A stretch of 24,535 bases of DNA from Plakobranchus ocellatus. Lineage: Eukaryota > Mollusca > Gastropoda > Plakobranchidae. Where the stretch lies: assembly GCA_019648995.1 (NCBI GenBank), contig BLXT01004508.1, positions 207,209 through 231,743 of the forward strand. The letters are read 5' to 3'. The position numbers were made by a program, and so were the translations under genes. The notes beneath the pieces were generated by a model. It ran no database searches. It was not told the origin of the DNA and worked only from the letters and a program-made list of their open reading frames with translations. This document shows, piece by piece, positions 18,421 to 24,535 of the stretch. Each line of letters opens with the position of its first letter. The first letter of the stretch is position 1.

Positions 18421-20357
18421 TTTTTTTATTAATAACCTACTTTAAGCATATGTTAAAAATTTGAAAATCTAGACACAGACAGAAAAGAAGAATCATCAAT
18501 GAATTTGTTTGGGAAATGACAGCTGGAGTAAGATTTGAAATAAATATTAATACATTATAAATATGTGAAAAGAAAAACTCACAAATTCATCTTATTTGAC
18601 ATACATCGTAATACTATAATGAAAGGATATAAAAAAAAAATGCAGATAAGAGGCAGCTCTTTAAAGTAAAGGCGTGGATACTAAACAAAATAAAATATGT
18701 TGATAGCATTATCTTTATTGAATGAGCAAGAAATGAACTTCAATTTAGTTTAGATATTCCTTTGACTATTTACAAAAAACCCCAAAAAACTTGGCTTTAT
18801 AATGTGAAAAAGCCATAACACACGATATAATCTCAGTAGGTGTTAAATCCTGTTAATGCTTTCATCAAATATGCCAACACAATGTAATTTCAAAAATATA
18901 GTTCAACTAAAGTATAGCAAAAAAAAAAAAAAGGAAAAATTACCTGTGAATAACTTAAGTTTATCTGTTGCTGAAGACTAAGAGCATCTCATTATAAACA
19001 TTCCCAAGCATCTCAAATTTTTTTTTTTTAAAATGAGTGTCAACATTTACCAACAGTATTGAGCATAAGCTTAGATACTTTAAATGTAGTTTCTAAGGAA
19101 TATGTAGGAAATTTTATGGCATTTAAGGAAAATTTTTGAGATTGAGCTGATAGAGGACTCTGCTTGACATGAATATAAAAAAAAAGGAAGAGGCACATGC
19201 AAATTTTCAATGGAACTTGCTCAGATTGGGAAAAGATTCCAGTGAAAGAAACGGGTGACAATATGATTGATGGTATCTTCTTTTTAGATGGCACCTAAGC
19301 TTTTTTTTTTTGTTTTTTTTTTAAACACTTCTGTTAAAAACATGTATGCCTGTAAACAATCACATAAAATACCTTTCTAAAGTTAAAAAAAAAAAAATCA
19401 AACAACACTTTTTTAATATATCAATTACAATGTTACAGGTAAGCCAATTATTGCCATATTTAATGTTGAGTATGTGAATTTCTGCAGGATTTCTTTTTTA
19501 TTTCTGGGAAGCAAAATGTGTGTGTGAGAGAGGGGTGGGGGGTGGAAAGGTTTAAGGGATAAACAGAAGAAATCTGTTTAGCATGCACTCATTTGAAGTG
19601 CATCCTGAACAGATTCTTTGTAAGTAATAACTTTACAACATTGTAGCCTTTAAAGACCTCACTGATCAACCAGATCTGATATAAAGCACTGTTCCTCTGT
19701 CTAGGTATGGTGAGTATCTCTCATGCAGAAAATTGCAGTATCAAACACTAATTATTTTATTATTTTCTTTTTTTTTCTTGGCGTATGTATAAAACAGAGA
19801 AGAAAAAATGATGGGTGGAAGATTTATAATCAATTAATTTAACTCTGACCCCTGAAGCAAAAAAGTACCATTCACTGATGAATAAGATGGTGTCAGTAAA
19901 AGCTCACAAGACTTCCTGTTTAAACCATTAATTTTGGAATCAATTTCTTTTGGCAAACTTAGTGTACTCCCCAAAGAGTTTGAAAATGGATTTGTATAAC
20001 GTGGGCCTGTAGTTCAGAAACAGGGTTTTAAACTGATAGAAATATTTTGAACTAAAGTACTGTTGTTTCTCTCAGACATTTTTGTTTATTAGGAAAAAGA
20101 AGTAAATCTGGGGGGAAATTTTCAGCATTAACTGCTCTTTAAAAAGGTTTTTTTTAACATAGTCACCTGATATTCTTTTATGTCTCATAAGTCAGTATGT
20201 AAATCACTCAGTACTTCTGCTCTCCTTTTTTTGCCCTTCTATGCCATAATCACCATGTCTTGGATAGCTTAATTGTTACTCCTTTTTTTCTCCCCTCATT
20301 TTGATGGAATGGTATTGAAACTTAGATGCTCTGCCTTCTTTACCCCATTGCTTCCAG

Positions 20358-20505
20358 ACCCAGTTAACTCAGGCAGCACCTGTGACAGGTGGTATTGGCA
20401 TGTTCCTCCTGCAAAAAATGGGATGGAAACATGGTGAAGGCCTGGGTAAGAACAATGAAGGTAGCAAGGAGCCGTTACTGCTGGATGTCAAAGTGGATCG
20501 CAAAG
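20358..20505 (+). CDS. SON: SON exon 11, G-patch domain (residues 831-879)
   Basis: Acceptor cttccag|ACCCAG. It encodes QAAPVTGGIGMFLLQKMGW, then GEGLGKNNEGSKEPLLLDVK and VDRKG. This is a G-patch with the hallmark glycines (GIG, MGW..GEGLGKN..G). G-patch proteins bind RNA and often activate DEAH helicases (family knowledge). The match to vertebrate SON is very close. The exon ends AAAG followed by GC rather than GT (GCAAGA), in phase 1. Joining there restores the conserved DRKGL sequence with exon 12. Reading on instead gives nine more residues and a TAG at 20532-20534. Confidence 0.95.
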
Positions 20506-20511
20506 GCAAGA
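20506..20511 (+). promoter_or_regulatory. Noncanonical GC 5' splice donor of intron 11
   Basis: AAAG|GCAAGA fits the GC-AG donor pattern (AG|GCAAGT), where strong flanking pairing to U1 compensates for the C. Use of this site gives the conserved Lys-Gly-Leu junction. The only nearby GT that keeps phase is at 20521 (TTTT|GTGACC), a poor match that would insert five residues not found in vertebrate SON. Confidence 0.8.
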
Positions 20512-22380
20512 TTAGATTTTGTGACCTTTGTTAGTGGTGCCACCTCCAATCCAATGTGAGGAAGTTTCGTGCTGCATCTCTTTTTTTTTCCCTTCATATT
20601 TTTTTCCTTATGTAGTCTTTCATTTTATTAGTTCTCTCATACAAAATGCATATTCTAGCTTTCACTTACTAAATTAAGTAATTATAAATCGGCTCATGAT
20701 GATTCTTAATAATAAAAAATATTTCAAGACCATCTTATTTTGTGTGAGTAGTATTACAATGAAGTAATCTAGTATATTGGAAGCTTAAGGTTTTTAAGTA
20801 AATAAATTTACTTCCATTCTTATTTCTTGTCTTTATAATGGCATTGCTGCTGACAAATCTTATGCATTTTAGCTTCTGGGAGGGTAATAATCAAAATTAT
20901 TGGTATACTTTAAAATAAGTTAATTGCTGTGCTGTGCTTGATTTCCAAAGAAAAAAAAATCCCAAAAAACAACAATACCCATTTCACAGTTATGGGTAAA
21001 AATTGGTACATCCAGCCAATCTGTTCTTCATGATCCATGATTAAGCATTTACAGTGGTCTCCCTAAAATACACTTGCTTAAGATAAATTATTGGTTTATG
21101 TAGTTCTTTTTTTTTCTTCCGAACCTCATTTTTTCTTCTTTCCTTACCTTACAAACCAGGGTCTGGTTTATTTAAACAACAACATCCCTGACTCTGCTTA
21201 AGATAAACTTGATGTGTCTGTCTTTAAGTGTAAATCGATAACACGATTGAAGGGTTGTCTGTAATATAGGTTAAAATGAAAACAAAGAAGCCAACCCAAA
21301 ACACACACATACACACAGTTTGCTTTCTCAAAGATACAAACACTGTAGCTTAGACCTATGATCTTTAGCCCCATATTAGTTAATATACTTTGTCCACACA
21401 CAAATGCATAAGCATTCACAGTATCACTAGCTGTCTCCTTCAGTCTATCTCCTTTATAACTAATTGTTTGAAACCATTATTAAGATATACTTTTGACCTG
21501 ATCCTAAGCAATTTTTTAAAGCGAAAATCACTGTAAATTTTTAGCTATTTTCAGGTCAAAAACATTTTGGGGGACTTTGTCAAAATTTCAACACACATTT
21601 GGGAGGCAGTCTGAGAAAACCTGTCAGGTTGTGTAAGAGTTAATATTGAGAAAAAGGCCTAAATAGAGAGTGGAGAGTGAAGGTCAGTCATGGTCAACGT
21701 TGAATTGAAGTTCAACAACTATTTCCACACCTGTTCTGTGAGTTTCAAGGCGGAATGAAACTTGTAAATATTTAAATTTTGCATTTTAAAACATGTATTG
21801 AGCGAAATGTTGAAAATTACGTTATATTATGTAATTCAACGCCAATAACTTTGCACCACTTGAATAGCGGACAAATGAATTCCACCATGTATCAATCGAA
21901 AGGGAGATTCCTCATAACCAGTGGGCATGAATACACTGACCTAGAAGGGGCTTAGATATTTTCCATTCCCACAACCTCCCTTTCTCATAGCCTTCAGACA
22001 TTACCCTCCCGCGGTAGCTTATTCTCCTCAAGTCAATAATTCTGTGTATTCTCATCTCTTGTTTTAAAGTAATATTTTATATCATCAGTAAAATCAGTTA
22101 TATCCTTTAGCTGAAACATAAACTGTTTCAAATGAATTATTTATTGTGAGCACTATTATAGTTTTTAAGAGTGATAACAAAAAAAACAGTGGTGGACAGG
22201 GAGATCCCAAGCCATCTTAATGATCTAAGAGATATCGGTCTTCATCCCTGAAAATGATCACAGAGAATTGATTTCTGACTACTTCTGTGATAATGAAAGG
22301 CCTGAGGAAGATGAGGATGCAATAACTGACGGAAATAAATGAATAAAATATATCTTTATCATGTTCTCTTTGTCAATATC

Positions 22381-22545
22381 CCAGATCCAGATCTAGGTCT
22401 AGGTCTAGATATAGATCCAGATTTAGATCCAGATCTGGATTGAGAACTAGGCTAGATTTCTGTATTTCCTAGGAGCAGGCTAGACCTAGATATAGACCGT
22501 ATTATGTCTTGTCTTTATCTCTATTTTACATCTGGACCTAGATCT
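22381..22545. repeat. Degenerate TAGATC/AGATCC hexamer tract
   Basis: A run of six-base units such as AGATCC, AGATCT, AGGTCT and AGATAT (dense at 22381-22440, sparser to 22545). It is related to the TAGATC clusters at 2951-3325. Confidence 0.75.
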
Positions 22546-23405
22546 TGTATAAAAGAAAAAATTGCATTGCATAGTGCAAAAGTATCTTTGATACTAGTTG
22601 ATCCCACATTATTGTTCAAAAGATGGATTTTTACTTAATTTTTTGGACATGCAATAATATTAGAGCAAAAAAAAAAAAATGTCTGGAAGAGCTTTTTTTT
22701 TTTTATAGAAATAACATAAAAAAGAGCAGAAAAAAATGCCTGAACTTTAAACATGATTTTCTCATTTTCTCGTATGCATGTGTTTTGTGCCTTTAAACTA
22801 TAATAACTCATGCTAGAATTAAGATGTTTTAAAAATTTAAAAACCAAAATTATCAGTATTAACTCAGCTACAACATGGTTCAAATAACTCAAAATGTAAA
22901 ATTTTCGCATCCTGATGGGTTTTCTCAGACTGCCTCACATTTATTTACAAAAACTCACTCTTTGATTTAACTGAGCATCAGTGTGTGCAAACTTTTTATT
23001 TATTTTTTTATTTCATCATGGAAATTAGAAATTGCTTACCAAAAAAAAGGTTTAGGAAAAACAGAACAATGGATTTTTTGTAAGTACGCAAATGGTAGCC
23101 ACTTCTTTTCGTTAAGGCGAATGTGGGGAAAAGTGGGGGCAAATGCTCTCTTATATCTTATAGGGCATATAAGAAGATGACAGCCATCTGTTATTGCTAA
23201 TGTATGGTACATTATACTTTACTTTGCCTTTATACCTTTTATTTAACATATTTTTCTTACATTAATAATAAGGATTGGAGGCTGCCTTTATGGAAGTATA
23301 CATTTTTGTCAAATAAATCATTCCTCTGTAAATTTCAAGGATTTAAGGCTGTTTAATATGAGTTTTGTGGTGTCATGCATTCTTTCTTTTCATTTTTTCA
23401 AACAG

Positions 23406-23480
23406 GTTTGTGTACTTCAATAGAGAATCCTCAAAAAAAAATGCCAGCCATGACAGGAGGTCGAGCCAAAGATTTATCAA
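23406..23480 (+). CDS. SON: SON exon 12, linker between G-patch and dsRBD (residues 880-904)
   Basis: Acceptor caaacag|GTTTGTG, donor ATCAA|GTATGT, phase 1 on both sides. It encodes GLCTSIENPQKKMPAMTGGR, then AKDLS. The end matches vertebrate MKDLS before the dsRBD; the middle is divergent. The symmetric phase means skipping would bring G-patch and dsRBD closer without a frameshift. Confidence 0.88.
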
Positions 23481-24154
23481 GTATGTATTGAGTTAAAAAT
23501 CTGGAATGGATGGCATTTGTGGCTGAGGGGGGTGGTTATGCTTGAAGATAGTTGAGTAAGAGTCCCTCCTCAGAGATATTGTCATTTACACCAGTTGTTC
23601 AGAACTCGCTTCCAAAATAAAGTGCATGAACATGACAACTATTATTTCTTTCAAAGCAAGAATAAAACTGCGAAAAGACTAGAATTTGTATACCTTTCAT
23701 TTCTCTATAAGGATGCTTCAAAAAGCTAACATTATCCAGGTGTTTTTTTTTTTTCTTTTTCAGTTTGTCTTTTTTTAGAGTCATCCAAAACAGTGCTTTT
23801 CTCTTCTTCTTTTGCCTCCTGCTTTTTTAATAAGACTAAATGTGGCTGATCAAGCTCTCAAAAATTGTCAGTTGTCCTATCACTCTAAACACGTGCATTT
23901 GTATTTTATCTGTTTGAGTGTGTGATCATTAAATACTAGTCTTATTGTATTTAGTATCTTTTCTTCCTATGAATTTATCAGCACTATCCTCAAATCCTAA
24001 ATATAATCAATCGTTAAAAAAAAAATTCCTTAAATTTGGAAATACAGTTTTTCAACGTATTTTTGAAAAAATGAGATAGGTAATCAAGTTTGCACCTTTT
24101 ATAATCTTCCTAGCCAAGGAAAAATTTGCTAAAATCAACATTTCCAATCTCCAG
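23481..24154 (+). other. SON intron 12 (674 nt)
   Basis: Donor GTATGT, acceptor tttccaatctccag. AT-rich, nothing further seen. Confidence 0.88.
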
Positions 24155-24270
24155 ACAAACATCCAGTGTCAGCTCTTATGGAATTGTGCAATCGTAGAAA
24201 ATGGGGCCCTCCTTTGTTTACTGTTGTTGATGAGAGTGGACCAGATCACAAGAAAAATTTTCTGTACAAG
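24155..24270 (+). CDS. SON: SON exon 13, first half of dsRBD (residues 905-943, gene continues)
   Basis: Acceptor atctccag|ACAAACATC, donor TACAAG|GTAAGG, phase 0. It encodes KHPVSALMELCNRRKWGPPL, then FTVVDESGPDHKKNFLYK. This is the first helix and first strands of a double-stranded RNA-binding domain, as at the C-terminus of vertebrate SON (KHPVSALMEICNKRRW, SGPDHRKHFLF). The remaining strand and second helix, with the KKH.A..A-type RNA-contact motif, must lie past the window. Confidence 0.95.
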
Positions 24271-24535
24271 GTAAGGTAATAAAATTTATTAAAGTGAGAA
24301 AGATAAAATTTCAGCCTCATTTTGTCACAGTTTTCAAATTGAACGTAACATCTTAGTGTAGATTTTTTCATTATTTTAATTGGAACATAAATACTTAGAA
24401 ATAATAATGCCCTTCATTAACTTTCTGCTCCAGTTTCTTGCCTCCCTGAGGCACTGCACAGGAAGAGAGTTAAAATAAAGATAAAAAGAAAAGCCTTATG
24501 TCATCAATTAGTGAACAGGCCCAAAAAAAAAAAAA
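24271..24535 (+). other. SON intron 13, 5' part
   Basis: Starts GTAAGG after exon 13 and runs to the window edge, which falls in an A run (24523-24535). No further exon visible. Confidence 0.85.

Larger units (their letters stand above)
17156..20357 (+). other. SON intron 10 (3202 nt)
   Basis: Donor GTAATT, acceptor attgcttccag. AT-rich. It holds an imperfect inverted repeat (about 18265-18387), a (TTTA)4 run (18405-18420), and a GT/GAG/G-rich patch near 19517-19548. I see no coding exon in it, although 18150-18300 is slightly more GC-rich than its surroundings. Confidence 0.85.
20506..23405 (+). other. SON intron 11 (2900 nt, GC-AG)
   Basis: GC donor, acceptor tttttcaaacag. It contains a short CA repeat (about 21300-21317), a possible coding relic (about 22231-22349), and a decayed TAGATC-type tract (22381-22545). 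Otherwise AT-rich with no gene. Confidence 0.85.
4668..24535 (+). other. SON: SON orthologue gene, 13 coding exons, 3' end outside window
   Basis: Gene-level entry. SON is a nuclear-speckle scaffold that binds RNA and helps the spliceosome use weak splice sites (known for vertebrates). Coding exons: 4700-5723, 6609-7047, 7899-7964, 8748-8927, 9237-9331, 10734-10900, 13093-13311, 15059-15127, 15428-15538, 17036-17155, 20358-20505, 23406-23480, 24155-24270. They total 2829 nt, exactly 943 codons, with every junction in phase. Intron phases are 1,2,2,2,1,0,0,0,0,0,1,1,0. Order of parts: N-terminal SON motif (about 75-90), Ser/Thr-rich low-complexity region, Lys/His block (about 383-398), RS-like segments (about 434-530), conserved HHPF, FPVSSGS, EWVPVE and PGQFTGSTG motifs, G-patch (about 841-885) and start of a dsRBD (about 906 onward). 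By comparison with vertebrate SON about 60 residues remain downstream. Mammalian SON is about 2400 residues, so this one is compact. The family call is very secure; individual exon ends are read from sequence and not confirmed by transcripts. Confidence 0.95.

Noticed and set aside
20521..20526. Alternative GT donor for exon 11 (TTTT|GTGACC)
   Set aside because: It keeps phase but is a poor donor and inserts five residues into a junction conserved with vertebrate SON; the GC site at 20506 fits better.
22635..22910. 91-codon open frame on the - strand
   Set aside because: AT-rich intron sequence with Lys/Phe runs from homopolymers; no supporting features.
1..24535. CRISPR array, operon or bacterial gene content
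   Set aside because: Spliced introns, solo LTRs and a tRNA-derived SINE show an animal nuclear genome; no spaced repeats of CRISPR type.

Overview
This is an AT-rich animal genomic window carrying most of one gene on the + strand: an invertebrate orthologue of SON, the nuclear-speckle scaffold and pre-mRNA splicing cofactor. I assembled thirteen coding exons (4700 to 24270) by joining segments across splice sites. All phases agree, giving an uninterrupted 943-codon reading frame. The C-terminal half follows vertebrate SON block by block (HHPF, FPVSSGS and EWVPVE motifs, a PGQFTGSTG block, a G-patch, then the first part of a double-stranded RNA-binding domain). A short N-terminal SON motif is also present. 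The gene runs off the right edge, where the rest of the dsRBD, the stop codon and the 3' UTR must lie.

The spliced structure with short exons, polypyrimidine-AG acceptors, solo LTRs and a tRNA-derived SINE shows a metazoan. The many TAGATC/TCTAGA hexamer tracts are a habit I associate with gastropod mollusc genomes, so a mollusc is my best guess. That is an inference from memory and is not proven here.

Layout: 1-4667 is upstream DNA with no recognisable protein gene. It holds a perfect 49-bp inverted repeat (555-662), a tRNA-derived SINE (about 1535-1714), a 130-bp duplicated segment (1373-1503 and 2059-2188), a purine tract and TAGATC clusters. The first coding exon opens at a strong acceptor (4667/4668). 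An AUG-UAA start-stop element overlaps the main ATG by one base. Introns 1-5 contain a TTAA-flanked MITE-like element (5916-6164) and a second, 5'-truncated SINE copy inside a long pyrimidine tract (intron 5). Introns 6 and 7 each hold a complete solo LTR with a perfect 5-bp target-site duplication (11401-12491, CTTAA; 13642-14325, GGGGT), both in sense orientation. Introns 10 and 11 are long (about 3.2 and 2.9 kb) and mostly featureless. Intron 11, directly after the G-patch exon, starts with GC instead of GT.

The most interesting points are regulatory: the start-stop uORF on the initiator codon; the GC-AG intron separating the two RNA-binding modules of a protein that itself promotes splicing of weak introns; and the pair of solo LTRs flanking exon 7. 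The protein is compact. It lacks the very large repetitive central region of mammalian SON and keeps the N-terminal motif, the Lys/His and RS segments, the G-patch and the dsRBD.
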